DNA of 64,000 bases from Pseudomonadota bacterium (GTDB taxonomy: Bacteria; Pseudomonadota; Gammaproteobacteria; Burkholderiales; Burkholderiaceae_E). Shown here in pieces: positions 1 through 8,561 of the stretch; position 1 is the first letter of the stretch, and each line of letters starts with the position of its first letter. The notes under the pieces were generated by a model that saw only the letters and a list, made by a program, of their open reading frames with translations, had not been told where the DNA came from and searched no databases. Location: the NCBI GenBank assembly GCA_023389055.1, contig JAEWFA010000053.1, positions 62,001 through 126,000 of the forward strand. Reading direction: 5' to 3'. The position numbers were made by a program, and so were the translations under genes.

Positions 1-661
1 CGTCGAGCAGCGCCATCGCGTTGGCGTATTCGATGCGCGCGATGGCCGAGTCGGGATTCAGCTCGAGCGCCCGGCGCAGCAACCGGTACGCCTCGTCGCG
101 CTTGGCGCCGTACGTGACGTTGGCAATCATCGCGCCGACCTTGTCGACGACTTCGGCGTGGAAGGTTCCCAGCGCGATGTGCGCGTCGGCGTGCTTCGGC
201 TGCAACGCGATCGCGCGCTGCAGCGCATCGCGCACCTTGCCGCCGAGTCCCTGGGCAAGCGCCTTCGCCACCGATATCTGCTGCGAGTAGCGTCCGATCG
301 CGAACGCGTACAGGTAGTACGCGTTGAAGTTTTCCGGCTCGCTCTTCTGCTGGGCTTCGGCGCGCGCGCCCGCCTCCTGCAGCAGCTTCGCCTTGCGTGC
401 GGCGGACGTCTCGAGATACCCGGCGTAGACGCAAGCGGCCTTGTTCGCCACGCAGGTGCCGGCGGAGCCCGCCGCCAGGCCCCGCTCGATGGCTTCGCCG
501 AAGCGGCCGGCGTGGTAGTCGATCCACGCAGCGACCACGGCGTCGTCGGCCGGAAACGGCTCGCAGTCGCCGCGGTGCAGCCGCGACCAGCGCTTCTTCA
601 AGGTTGCCGGCGTGTATTCGTAACGCGCATCCGCGTACGGAAAGGCCACCCATTTCGCCAT
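1..661 (-). CDS. TPR-like repeat protein, 3' end outside window (partial)
   Basis: The reverse strand is open from an ATG at 659-661 to the left edge, about 220 codons, and the gene continues outside the window. The product starts MAKWVAFPYADARYEY. Its second half holds helix pairs with the alternating Ala/Gly/Tyr pattern of tetratricopeptide repeats, for example the stretch around ALQPKHADAHIALGTFH and a following RRALELNPDSAIARIEYANA. No signal peptide is evident, so a cytoplasmic scaffold role is the likeliest reading. It starts 19 bp after the stop of the TetR-type gene on the same strand, so it may be the last gene of that operon. The specific function is unknown. Confidence 0.7.
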   Translation of the reverse strand, partial: MAKWVAFPYADARYEYTPATLKKRWSRLHRGDCEPFPADDAVVAAWIDYHAGRFGEAIERGLAAGSAGTCVANKAACVYAGYLETSAARKAKLLQEAGARAEAQQKSEPENFNAYYLYAFAIGRYSQQISVAKALAQGLGGKVRDALQRAIALQPKHADAHIALGTFHAEVVDKVGAMIANVTYGAKRDEAYRLLRRALELNPDSAIARIEYANAMALLD

Positions 662-679
662 CGTCGTTCCCCGTTGGAA

Positions 680-1336
680 TCAGCGAAGGTACTCGTGCGC
701 GAGCCTTCCGAAAAGCCGGCGTCCCTCCTCGCCCAGCCACGGCGCCATCAGCGAGAGCACCTGGTAGGCGCCGCGCGCCATCGACGACGCCGGCAGTTCA
801 TCCTGCGCGAGGCGTTGCGCCTGCCGCACGTACTCGAAGGACAGCCAGTAGGTCGTGACCAGGACCATGTTCGTCGCAAGCGCTTCGATCTGCTCGTCGC
901 TTGCACGCACGTCGCCCCCTGCGACGAGCGAGCGGCACAGCGCGACCGCGGCGAGCGTCTTGCGTTCGACGATCCGGCGAAACCGCATCTCGACCCGGCG
1001 ATTGCGCGAGAGCAGGTCGTTCAGGTCGCGATAGATGAATCGGTAGCGCCAGATCGCCTCGAACAACAGGTGCAGGAACAGCCACGCGTCCTCGATCTGC
1101 GGCGCGCTCTCGAGCGGCGAGTCGAGCAGCGGGTCGATCTCGCGCTGGAACTCGTCGAACAGCGCATCGACGATCTCTTCCTTGTTGCGGAAGTGGTAGT
1201 AGAGGTTGCCCGGACTGATCTCGAGTTCGCCGGCGATCGCCGTCGTCGTCACGTTCGGCTCGCCGAGCCCGTTGAACAGCCGCAGCGATACGGCGAGGAT
1301 GCGCTCGCGCGTACGCCGCGGCGGTTTGCGGATCAT
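680..1336 (-). CDS. TetR/AcrR family transcriptional regulator
   Basis: A 218-residue protein with an N-terminal TetR helix-turn-helix at about residues 12-58; the recognition part reads SPGNLYYHFRNKEEIVDALF, a classic TetR signature. The C-terminal two thirds are helical and would bind a ligand and dimerise. Its start overlaps the stop of the patatin-like gene by 4 bp (ATGA), so the two are co-transcribed. The neighbours are a lipase, a phasin and an acyl-CoA reductase, so an acyl-CoA or fatty alcohol effector is plausible, but this is inference only. Confidence 0.9.
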   Translation of the reverse strand: MIRKPPRRTRERILAVSLRLFNGLGEPNVTTTAIAGELEISPGNLYYHFRNKEEIVDALFDEFQREIDPLLDSPLESAPQIEDAWLFLHLLFEAIWRYRFIYRDLNDLLSRNRRVEMRFRRIVERKTLAAVALCRSLVAGGDVRASDEQIEALATNMVLVTTYWLSFEYVRQAQRLAQDELPASSMARGAYQVLSLMAPWLGEEGRRLFGRLAHEYLR

Positions 1337-2628
1337 TCCGCGGCGACGGCGTCCGGTGCCGCGTTCGGTCCGGCACTCGCGCGCGCGATCGCCAGCGAAC
1401 GCTCCAGTTCGTGCAGCGTGCGCGAGAGCCTTCGCACGGCGACGCTCGCGCGCGTCTCGAGAAGACGCGCGCGCGCCCGCGTCGGTTCGCGCACCAGGCG
1501 GGGCGTGCTTGCGCGCAGCACGGCCTCATCGAGCGACAGCCCGTGGCGCTGCAGCACCGGCGCGAGCTCTTCGCGCCGCTCGAGCAGGTCGATGCGCGTG
1601 GCTCGATAGGCGTGTTCGCACAATCGACGCCGGCTCGCGACGCTGAAGATGTTCGCGAAGAACACCTCCGCGTCGTCGCGGCGCGGTTCGAACAGCACGA
1701 TGTCGGCGGCGGGGTGCGTCACGCGGTACTTCTCCAGCCCTACGGTCATTCGCGAGCGGATCGTGGCGCGCATCGTCTGCGAGAGCACAGCGCCGGGCCC
1801 GGAGCGCGACACGCGCCGCGCGCCTGCGCGCGAGCCGTCGAAGGGAACGAGCGGGTTCAGGCAGAAGACGAGTCCGGCACCGGCGTCGAGCGCCAGCGAC
1901 GCATGCAGGGTCTTGTTCAGCGCGCCGTCGACGTAGCGGTGAGAGCCGATTCGCACCGGCGGGAAGAGCCCGGGTACCGCGCTCGAGGCTACTGCCGCGC
2001 GCGAGATCGGCACGTGGTCGTGCCCCTTCGAGCCGAACGCGACCGGCATTCCGGAATCGATGTCGGTGGCGACGATGCGCAGCGGCGCCCGCGTACGGCG
2101 AAAGTCGTTGGTTCGAGGCGCTTCGCCGAACAGGCGCGCGAGCTCGCGCTCGGCCGGCTGTCCGTCGACGAGCCCGTCGGGCAGTACCCGGAGCAGTTCG
2201 TCGAGGCCCTGCCAAAGCGCCGCCTGAGGGTGGCGTGCGCCGGCCTCCCACGCGCTGCGCATCGCGCGGCGCAGGGCACGCGGCAATCCGCGCGCCGCCT
2301 TCCACCACTCGTCCAGTGCGGGACGCAGCAGGCGCGACGGTTCGAGCGTCTCGCCGGCGCTGTCGCCTTCGACGAACAGCTGCACCATCCGGTGAGGCGT
2401 GACGGCGTTGACGAGGCCCGCTGCGACGAACGAGCCCGCGCTCACGCCGACGTACGCATCGAGCCGCGTCGGGTCGAAACCCTCGATCGCCTCGCTGATC
2501 GCGCACAGCGCGCCGAGTTCCCATGCGGCGGCGAGGAAACCGCCGCCGGCCAGAGCGAGCCCGATGCGACCGCGCTGCGTAGGTGCGCTGCCGACCGGGC
2601 CCGTCGAGGTATTGCGTTCAACCGGCAT
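1333..2628 (-). CDS. patatin-like phospholipase / lipid acyl hydrolase
   Basis: A 431-residue protein with the patatin fold markers in order: a glycine-rich oxyanion loop at residues 28-30 (LALAGGGFLAAAWELGA), the nucleophile elbow GVSAG with Ser63, and the second dyad residue Asp234 in YVDGALNK. No signal peptide is obvious, so it probably acts on intracellular lipids or granule surfaces. It lies between a phasin gene upstream and the TetR gene downstream on the same strand. Patatin-like proteins are known both as phospholipases and as granule-associated hydrolases. The C-terminal 100 residues are Arg/Ala rich and not diagnostic. Confidence 0.88.
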   Translation of the reverse strand: MPVERNTSTGPVGSAPTQRGRIGLALAGGGFLAAAWELGALCAISEAIEGFDPTRLDAYVGVSAGSFVAAGLVNAVTPHRMVQLFVEGDSAGETLEPSRLLRPALDEWWKAARGLPRALRRAMRSAWEAGARHPQAALWQGLDELLRVLPDGLVDGQPAERELARLFGEAPRTNDFRRTRAPLRIVATDIDSGMPVAFGSKGHDHVPISRAAVASSAVPGLFPPVRIGSHRYVDGALNKTLHASLALDAGAGLVFCLNPLVPFDGSRAGARRVSRSGPGAVLSQTMRATIRSRMTVGLEKYRVTHPAADIVLFEPRRDDAEVFFANIFSVASRRRLCEHAYRATRIDLLERREELAPVLQRHGLSLDEAVLRASTPRLVREPTRARARLLETRASVAVRRLSRTLHELERSLAIARASAGPNAAPDAVAAE

Positions 2629-2649
2629 CGGTCAACGTCCGGTCCGACC

Positions 2650-3243
2650 TCAGGCCGTCGCCTTGCCGTCGCTCGCCGCCGACTTCGCGGCGGCCGATGC
2701 GCGTCGCGCCGGCGCCTTTGCCGCGCGTGCGGGCGACTTCGACGTCGCACCGGCTCTGCCGCCGGCGCGAGCGCCCGGCGCCTTGGCCGCGCTCGACTTG
2801 CGCGTCGCGCGTTTCACGACGCCGCCCGTGAGCGACTGCACCGCATCGTTCAGCGTATCGACGCGGGCGACGAGCTCGCCGATCTCCCGGCTGGTGGGCA
2901 CGCCGAGCCGCGTCAGCGCGCGCGAGACCCGGTCCTCGAATACCTGCTCGAGCCTGTCCCACGAATGCGTTGCCTGCTTCGACAGGTCGCCGGCCGCGCG
3001 TGTCATTTTCTCGCCGACGGCGCCGATGCGCTCCTCGGTGGCCGCGCGCGTGCGTCGTTGCAGGCTCAGTCCTTCCTTCACGAGCGCATCGAAGACCTTG
3101 CCGCCTTCGCCCTGCGCCTTCGCGAACGCGCCCAGGCCGGCGAGCCAGATCTGCTGTGCCGAATCCCGGATCGTCTTCGCCAACTGGTTCAGTTCGGACC
3201 GGGCTTCCCTGCTCTCGGCCAGCTTCTTGAGTTTCTTTGCCAT
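2650..3243 (-). CDS. phasin family protein (PhaI/PhaF type)
   Basis: A 197-residue protein with an N-terminal phasin-like helical region (about residues 1-120; WLAGLGAFAKAQGEGGKVFDALVKEG is the hallmark stretch of the PhaF/PhaI granule-associated family) and a C-terminal Lys/Ala/Arg-rich tail from about residue 145 resembling the histone-like tail of PhaF. Such proteins coat polyhydroxyalkanoate granules and, through the basic tail, bind DNA. It precedes the patatin-like gene by 22 bp on the same strand and diverges from the acyl-CoA reductase gene. A role on PHA or on wax/lipid inclusions cannot be separated from sequence alone. Confidence 0.88.
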   Translation of the reverse strand: MAKKLKKLAESREARSELNQLAKTIRDSAQQIWLAGLGAFAKAQGEGGKVFDALVKEGLSLQRRTRAATEERIGAVGEKMTRAAGDLSKQATHSWDRLEQVFEDRVSRALTRLGVPTSREIGELVARVDTLNDAVQSLTGGVVKRATRKSSAAKAPGARAGGRAGATSKSPARAAKAPARRASAAAKSAASDGKATA

Positions 3244-3383
3244 CTCGCTCTCCCTGTGGCCCGACGCGGGCCGGTTCGAAGGAAGTCTACGGCGGCGTCA
3301 CTAGAGGAGGCGCACTAATGTGAGCGGTGCTTGCCCGTCGGTGGCGCGCGATGCAATGATCGCCCCGCAGCGGAGGGATTGCC

Positions 3384-5363
3384 TTGGAATATTTCGTCAC
3401 CGGAGCCACCGGCTTCATCGGCCGTCGTCTCGTGCGGCGCCTGCTCGCGCGTCGCGGGTCGATCGTCCATTTCCTCGTGCGCGACGCCTCCGACGAGCGG
3501 CTCGACTCGCTGTACGCGTTCTGGGGAGTCGATCGGGCGCGCGCGGTGCCGGTCGAAGGCGACCTCATCCGCGAGGGCCTGGGCATCGGCGACGCGGTGC
3601 GCGGCGCGCTGCAGGGCCGGATCCGCCACTTCTTCCACCTGGCGGCGATCTACGACCTCACCGCCGACGCGCAACGGCAGGTCGAGGTCAACGTCGACGG
3701 CACGCGTCGCGTCGTCGCGTTCGCCGAGGCGATCGGCGCGGGTTGCCTGCATCACGTCTCGTCGATTGCCGCGGCGGGCCTGTACGACGGCGTGTTCCGC
3801 GAGGACATGTTCGACGAGGCCGAGGCGCTCGACCACCCGTATTTCGCGACCAAGCACGAGTCCGAGGCGATCGTGCGGCGCGCGTCGCGCGTCCCGTTTC
3901 GCATCTATCGCCCGGGATTGGTCGTCGGCGATTCGCGCACCGGCGCGATCGACAAGGTCGACGGGCCGATGTACTTCTTCAAGCCGCTGCAGCGGTTGCG
4001 GCGGGCGTTGCCGCAATGGATGCCGATGATCGGCATCGAGGGCGGGCGCATCAACATCGTTCCCGTCGATTACGTCGTCGCCGCAATGGACCACATTGCG
4101 CACGCCCGCGGCCTGGACGGCAAGTGCTTCCACCTGGTCGACCCGCATCCGCTGCGCGTGGGCGACGTGCTGAACACCTTCGCCAAGGCGGCCCACGCGC
4201 CGCAGATGTCGATCCGCGTGAACGCGGCGCTGATCGGTCTCATCCCGCGCCACATCCGGCGCGCCGCACTCGCGCTCGCGCCGGTTCGCCGCATTCGCGA
4301 CGCGATCCTGCAGGACCTCGGGCTGCCGCCCGACATCCTGCAGTTCATCAATTACCCGACCCGCTTCGATGCACGCCAGGCGCTCGCCGCGCTCGAGGGC
4401 ACCGGCATCGCGTGCCCGCGCCTCGAGGACTACGCGTGGGTACTGTGGGACTACTGGGAGCGCCACCTCGATCCGGAACTCGCGATCGACCGCACCCTGC
4501 GCGGGCAGGTCGGCGGCAGGATCGTGCTGATCACCGGCGGGTCGTCGGGCATCGGGCTGGCCGCCGCGCGCCGCGTTGCCGCGGCCGGTGCGACGACGAT
4601 CGTCTGCGCGCGCGATCCGGTCAAGCTCGAGGAGGCGCGGCGAGAGGTGCAGGCCGATGGCCACGACCTCGTCACCTTCGCCTGCGACCTCAGCGACGCG
4701 GCCGACAACGACCGCTTCGTGCGCTGGCTGCTCGACACCTACGGTCACGTCGATGTGCTGGTGAACAATGCGGGCCGTTCGATCCGACGCGGCATCGAGA
4801 GCACCTTCGGGCGCTTCCACGACCTCGAGCGCTTGATGCAGTTGAACTATTTCGGCGCCGTGCGACTGACGATGGGCCTGCTGCCGTCGATGATCGAACG
4901 ACGCAGCGGCCACGTGGTGAACATCAGCTCGATCGGCGTGCTGACGAACGCGCCGCGCTTTTCCGGCTACGTCGCCTCGAAGGCGGCGCTCGATGCATGG
5001 ACCCGCTGCGCCGCCAGCGAGTTCTCCGACGTCGGCATCACCTTCACGTCGATCGCGATGCCGCTGGTGCGCACGCCGATGATCTCGCCCACCGGGCTGT
5101 ACCGCAACGCGCCGACGCTCACGCCCGAACAGGCGGCCGACCTCGTCACGCAGGCGATCGTCTACAAGCCGGTGCGGATCGCCACGCGCCTGGGCGTGGC
5201 CGGCGAGGTGATCCACGCGTTGATGCCGAAGGTCGCGCAGATCGTGATGAACACGTCGTTCCGGATGTTCCCCGAGTCGGGCGCCGCTTCCGGGGGCGCG
5301 CAGTCGAAGACCACGCCCGACCAGGAGGCGCTGCAGCAGATGATGCGCGGGATCCACTTCTGA
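3384..5363 (+). CDS. two-domain fatty acyl-CoA reductase (SDR-SDR fusion, Maqu_2220-like)
   Basis: A 659-residue fusion of two Rossmann SDR domains. The N-terminal extended SDR has TGATGFIG (6-13) and a YFATK active site (Tyr153, Lys157); the C-terminal classical SDR has TGGSSGIG (384-391), NNAGRSIRR and YVASK (Tyr529, Lys533). Domain order, length and remembered sequence stretches (FREDMFDEAEALDHPYF, GIEGGRINIVPVDYVV, FINYPTRFD, ISSIGVLTNAPRFSGY) match the Marinobacter enzyme that reduces fatty acyl-CoA through aldehyde to fatty alcohol with NADPH. The start is TTG, with a strong GGAGGG Shine-Dalgarno at 3372-3377. The context (phasin, lipases, GMC alcohol oxidoreductase) fits fatty alcohol or wax ester metabolism. 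Confidence 0.85.
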   Translation: MEYFVTGATGFIGRRLVRRLLARRGSIVHFLVRDASDERLDSLYAFWGVDRARAVPVEGDLIREGLGIGDAVRGALQGRIRHFFHLAAIYDLTADAQRQVEVNVDGTRRVVAFAEAIGAGCLHHVSSIAAAGLYDGVFREDMFDEAEALDHPYFATKHESEAIVRRASRVPFRIYRPGLVVGDSRTGAIDKVDGPMYFFKPLQRLRRALPQWMPMIGIEGGRINIVPVDYVVAAMDHIAHARGLDGKCFHLVDPHPLRVGDVLNTFAKAAHAPQMSIRVNAALIGLIPRHIRRAALALAPVRRIRDAILQDLGLPPDILQFINYPTRFDARQALAALEGTGIACPRLEDYAWVLWDYWERHLDPELAIDRTLRGQVGGRIVLITGGSSGIGLAAARRVAAAGATTIVCARDPVKLEEARREVQADGHDLVTFACDLSDAADNDRFVRWLLDTYGHVDVLVNNAGRSIRRGIESTFGRFHDLERLMQLNYFGAVRLTMGLLPSMIERRSGHVVNISSIGVLTNAPRFSGYVASKAALDAWTRCAASEFSDVGITFTSIAMPLVRTPMISPTGLYRNAPTLTPEQAADLVTQAIVYKPVRIATRLGVAGEVIHALMPKVAQIVMNTSFRMFPESGAASGGAQSKTTPDQEALQQMMRGIHF

Positions 5364-5394
5364 TCGCCGACGCGCGCGGCGCCGCGGCGCGAAG

Positions 5395-6330
5395 TCAGGG
5401 CGCCGCCGCTGCCCGCTGCCCGCAGCGCTGCTCCACGGCGTCGGCGGCGATCCGCCAGACCTCGGGGTCGTAGGCGAGTTGCAGATGACCGCGGCCCGGC
5501 ACGGCAACCGAGGTGGCGCCTGCCAGGTGCTGCGACGCCCGTTGCGGCATCACGATGTTGTCGTGCGGCGACCAGATCGTCGTGAAGAGTGCGCCCGTAC
5601 CCTGCGCCTCGCGCGCCTGCAGGCCGCCGAGCCAGCCGCAGCCGGGAACCATCTGCGCCACGTTGCGACCGTAGCCCATCCGCGCGAGCCAGGTGCCGGC
5701 GTGCGGCGAGCCCAGCGTGACGACGGCGCACACCGAGCCCGCGCCGGCGCTCGCCAGGTACGCGCGGGCAACGACGCCGCCCATGCTGTGCGCGACGATC
5801 GCGATGCGATCGCGGCCGGAACGCTCGCGAAGGCGGCGTACGCCTTCGGCGACGATGGGCAGGTAGTCGTCGATCGTGCCGAACGCCGGCTCGAGGTTCA
5901 CCGAGTCGACCGGGTGTCCGCGTGCGGCCAGCCACTGCGCGAACGGGTGCCATATGCCGCGGTTGCAGACGTAGCCGTGCACGAGCAGCACGGGCGTGCG
6001 GGCGCCGCCGTCGGCGCTGGGGAGCGGCGCGCCCGCGTAGCGGATCAGCCCCCAGAAGAAGGTGCGCAGCGACGCGGCGATCTCGACGCCCCATGCGCGC
6101 AGCGAAGTCGCGAAGCCGCAGGTCGCCCGCGGCATCTCCTGCGCACGGAACCATGCGCCGAACGCGAACTGCACGCCGAGCAGCGCGGCATCGAAGACCA
6201 GCGGCACCAGCAGCGCGAAGGCGAAGGCGGCAATCGGATGCCATCCCTGGCTGCGATGCAGCCACAGAGCGAGGGCGACGATGCCGATCGCGATCAGCGC
6301 GATCAGCCTCGTCAACAGCCGCCGCATCAT
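5395..6330 (-). CDS. membrane-anchored alpha/beta hydrolase (lipase-like)
   Basis: A 311-residue protein. One or two hydrophobic segments at the N-terminus (about residues 5-25 and 33-60) suggest a membrane anchor. The hydrolase core has the oxyanion HG motif in VLLVHGYVCNRGIW (about 114-127), the nucleophile elbow AHSMGG with Ser182, a candidate acid Asp257 (SPHDN) and His282 (GRGHLQ). The pattern resembles triacylglycerol lipases. Its ATG overlaps the TGA of the GMC gene (ATGATG at 6325-6330), so the two are translationally coupled. The substrate is unknown; lipid esters are the natural guess here. Confidence 0.85.
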   Translation of the reverse strand: MMRRLLTRLIALIAIGIVALALWLHRSQGWHPIAAFAFALLVPLVFDAALLGVQFAFGAWFRAQEMPRATCGFATSLRAWGVEIAASLRTFFWGLIRYAGAPLPSADGGARTPVLLVHGYVCNRGIWHPFAQWLAARGHPVDSVNLEPAFGTIDDYLPIVAEGVRRLRERSGRDRIAIVAHSMGGVVARAYLASAGAGSVCAVVTLGSPHAGTWLARMGYGRNVAQMVPGCGWLGGLQAREAQGTGALFTTIWSPHDNIVMPQRASQHLAGATSVAVPGRGHLQLAYDPEVWRIAADAVEQRCGQRAAAAP

Positions 6331-7958
6331 GCCGGCGCAGCCGACACTTCCGGTGCCCGCGGGACGCTTCCGGTCAGGCGCTGCGCGAGTCCGCTCGCCA
6401 TCCGCGCGGCGAAGCCGTAGACCGACAACTGCGGGTTGGCGCCGATCGAGGTCGGGAACAGCGACCCGTCGTGCACCGAGACGTTGCGCAATTGCCAGTG
6501 CACGCCGTCGGGATCGACGACACCGCGCGACGCATCGACGCCCAACGGGCAGCCGCCCATCACGTGCGCCGAGACGATGCGCGCGAGCAGCGGCTTCATC
6601 GGCAGGGCGGCGATCGCCTCGCGCGCCTCGCGCCAGCTCCGGTACGACGAAGCGAGCTCGTGCGCCGGCTGCACCGTTCGCGCGCCTGCGGCGAACTGGA
6701 TTTCGGCCATCGACAGCAGGGCGCGCCGAGCGCCTTCGAGAACGAAGTCGTCGAGCGGATAGTCGAGCACCGGCGAGCCGTCGTCGCGCAACTCGACGCG
6801 TCCGCCCGGCGAGCGCGCGTGAAATCCGTCTCTCAGCAGCGCGATCGTCGCCTGCGTGCGGGCGAAATCCAGCATCCGGCGCCGATGCTCGTCGCCGATG
6901 CCCGTCATCGTCGTCGCGAACAGCACCGGGTGGATCGGCGGCGCCTCGAGCTTGTAGCCGATCGGCCCGTCGATCGGCGCGTCGTGCAGGAAGTGGTCGA
7001 CGTAGACGCTTTGCGGTGCGCCGGCCCAGCCGCCGACGATCTGGTCGAAGAACGCCGCCGAGACGACTACCGGATGCAGGAACGTGCGCGCGCCGAGCAG
7101 CCGGTGCGGGTCCGGCGCTGCCGAGCGCATCAGCAGCGCGGGCGATGCGATCGCACCGCCGGAAAGGACGAAGTGCCTCGCCTTCACCCGCGTGCGGCGC
7201 CCGCTCGGGCGCGTTCCGGTCTCGTCGAGCCAGTCGATGTCGAGCGCGACGGCGCGCTCGCCTTCGACGACGAGCCGCGTCGCTCGGGCGCGCGTGTACA
7301 ACGCGGCGCCGGCGTCGAGCGCCGACGGAATCGTGGTCACCAGCATCGACTGCTTCGCGTTCGTCGGACAGCCGACGTCGCAGTAGCCGAGGTTCAGGCA
7401 GCCGCGCACGTTGCGCGCGATCGGCGAACTGTGCAGGCCCAGGCGCTCGGCGCCGCGGCGCAGGATGTCGTTGTTCTCGTTCGGCTTCGTCGCCCACGAC
7501 GCGATCGAGAGGCGACGCTCCATGCGTTCGAACCAGGGGGTCATCGCCGACTCATCGAAGCCGACCAGTCCGAACCGATCGCGCCAGAACGCGAGCGTCG
7601 CCGGCGGAGTGCGAAAGCTCGACGTCCAGTTCACCGTCGTCGAGCCGCCCACGCAGCGCCCCTGAAGGATGCCGATCGCCTGGTCCTTCGTGCGGCGTGC
7701 CGCCGACTCCTGGTACAGCTGTGGATACGCTTCCGACTCGCGCATCCGGAAGTCGCTCGAACTGCGCAGCGGGCCTTCCTCGACGAGCAGGATGCGCAGG
7801 CCTGTGCGCGAAAGGATTTCGGCGGTCGTCCCGCCGCCCGCGCCGGTACCGACGATGACTACGTCGAACTGCGTCTCTTCGGGCAGCGCCGCGGCATCGG
7901 CGTCGAGCACCGACCAGCCGCGGCGCAGGCCTTCGGCGATCGGATCGGGAAAACTCAT
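6327..7958 (-). CDS. GMC family FAD-dependent oxidoreductase
   Basis: A 543-residue protein with the FAD-binding GTGAGG motif (about 37-42) in FDVVIVGTGAGGGTTAEIL, a Cys-rich CNLGYCDVGCPTNAKQS segment seen in cholesterol-oxidase-like and long-chain alcohol oxidase GMC enzymes, and a C-terminal GMC domain with the active-site His in SAHVMGGCPLG and Asn in IGANPQLSVYGFA. The start at MSFPDPIAEG was preferred to an upstream in-frame one because the FAD motif then sits at the usual distance. It lies just downstream of the Tat-exported small protein, a common arrangement for GMC dehydrogenases with a small partner. Fatty alcohol or sterol-like alcohol is a reasonable substrate class. Confidence 0.87.
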   Translation of the reverse strand: MSFPDPIAEGLRRGWSVLDADAAALPEETQFDVVIVGTGAGGGTTAEILSRTGLRILLVEEGPLRSSSDFRMRESEAYPQLYQESAARRTKDQAIGILQGRCVGGSTTVNWTSSFRTPPATLAFWRDRFGLVGFDESAMTPWFERMERRLSIASWATKPNENNDILRRGAERLGLHSSPIARNVRGCLNLGYCDVGCPTNAKQSMLVTTIPSALDAGAALYTRARATRLVVEGERAVALDIDWLDETGTRPSGRRTRVKARHFVLSGGAIASPALLMRSAAPDPHRLLGARTFLHPVVVSAAFFDQIVGGWAGAPQSVYVDHFLHDAPIDGPIGYKLEAPPIHPVLFATTMTGIGDEHRRRMLDFARTQATIALLRDGFHARSPGGRVELRDDGSPVLDYPLDDFVLEGARRALLSMAEIQFAAGARTVQPAHELASSYRSWREAREAIAALPMKPLLARIVSAHVMGGCPLGVDASRGVVDPDGVHWQLRNVSVHDGSLFPTSIGANPQLSVYGFAARMASGLAQRLTGSVPRAPEVSAAPA

Positions 7959-7980
7959 CGTCGGCGCTCCTGCATCTGCG

Positions 7981-8475
7981 TCACAGCCGCGGCGGACCCG
8001 GGTAGCCGATGTCGGTCCAGCGCGTTTCGTCGGCATAGGCGACGCCGAGGATCAGGTCGTGGAAGGCGTGATAGGCGCTCTGCAGCAGCGTGAGCCGGTG
8101 CGTTCTCCAGCCCTGCAGCACTGCGGCGACCTCGGCGGCCTGCGCTTCGGACCACGGCGTCGCGAGTCCGGCAAGCACCAGCCGCGACGGCGCGGCGGCG
8201 AGCGCGAAGAACAGCGTCCCCAGTTCGTCCTGCGTCGCCGGCGGCAGCCCCGCGATCGCCGCCTCGACGCCGGCGAGCGCCGCCTCGATTCCGTGCCTGC
8301 GCTCGGTGGCGTCGATGGACAGCGCACCGCCGAGCACTGCCGGGATCACGCCGCGCAGCACGTCGCGGCGGTCGTCGACCGCGTGCCGCCCGACGAAGCG
8401 CGACGCGACGCCGAATGCAGCGAGCAGCGCCGCGCTGCCGGCGCCGAGCTTGAGGAAGTCGCGTCGTGTGGCCAT
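7981..8475 (-). CDS. Tat-signal small protein, probable partner of the GMC oxidoreductase
   Basis: A 164-residue protein that begins MATRRDFLKLGAGSAALLAA, a textbook twin-arginine signal (RRDFLK) followed by a hydrophobic stretch, so it should be exported folded or act as an escort. The mature part is helical, ending DETRWTDIGYPGPPRL. Small Tat proteins of the gluconate 2-dehydrogenase subunit 3 kind sit next to GMC dehydrogenases, and this gene directly precedes one with a 22-bp gap. I did not recognise a named family with certainty; the partner role rests on position and the Tat signal. Confidence 0.75.
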   Translation of the reverse strand: MATRRDFLKLGAGSAALLAAFGVASRFVGRHAVDDRRDVLRGVIPAVLGGALSIDATERRHGIEAALAGVEAAIAGLPPATQDELGTLFFALAAAPSRLVLAGLATPWSEAQAAEVAAVLQGWRTHRLTLLQSAYHAFHDLILGVAYADETRWTDIGYPGPPRL

Positions 8476-8561
8476 CGCGTCGATTCTAGGCTGCGGCGCT
8501 AGAGGGTCGACTCTAATGCGACGGTTCCGTTCCGGCAGCGGGCAGCGCACACTTGCGCCGC

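Noticed and set aside
158..1609. long open frame antiparallel to the TetR and patatin genes
   Set aside because: Its translation is Arg-rich and without motifs; high GC content keeps the opposite strand open. The minus-strand genes carry clear family signatures.
5395..7497. 700-codon minus-strand frame joining GMC and hydrolase regions
   Set aside because: Only the last 311 codons are a real protein; the first part is an out-of-frame reading of the GMC gene.
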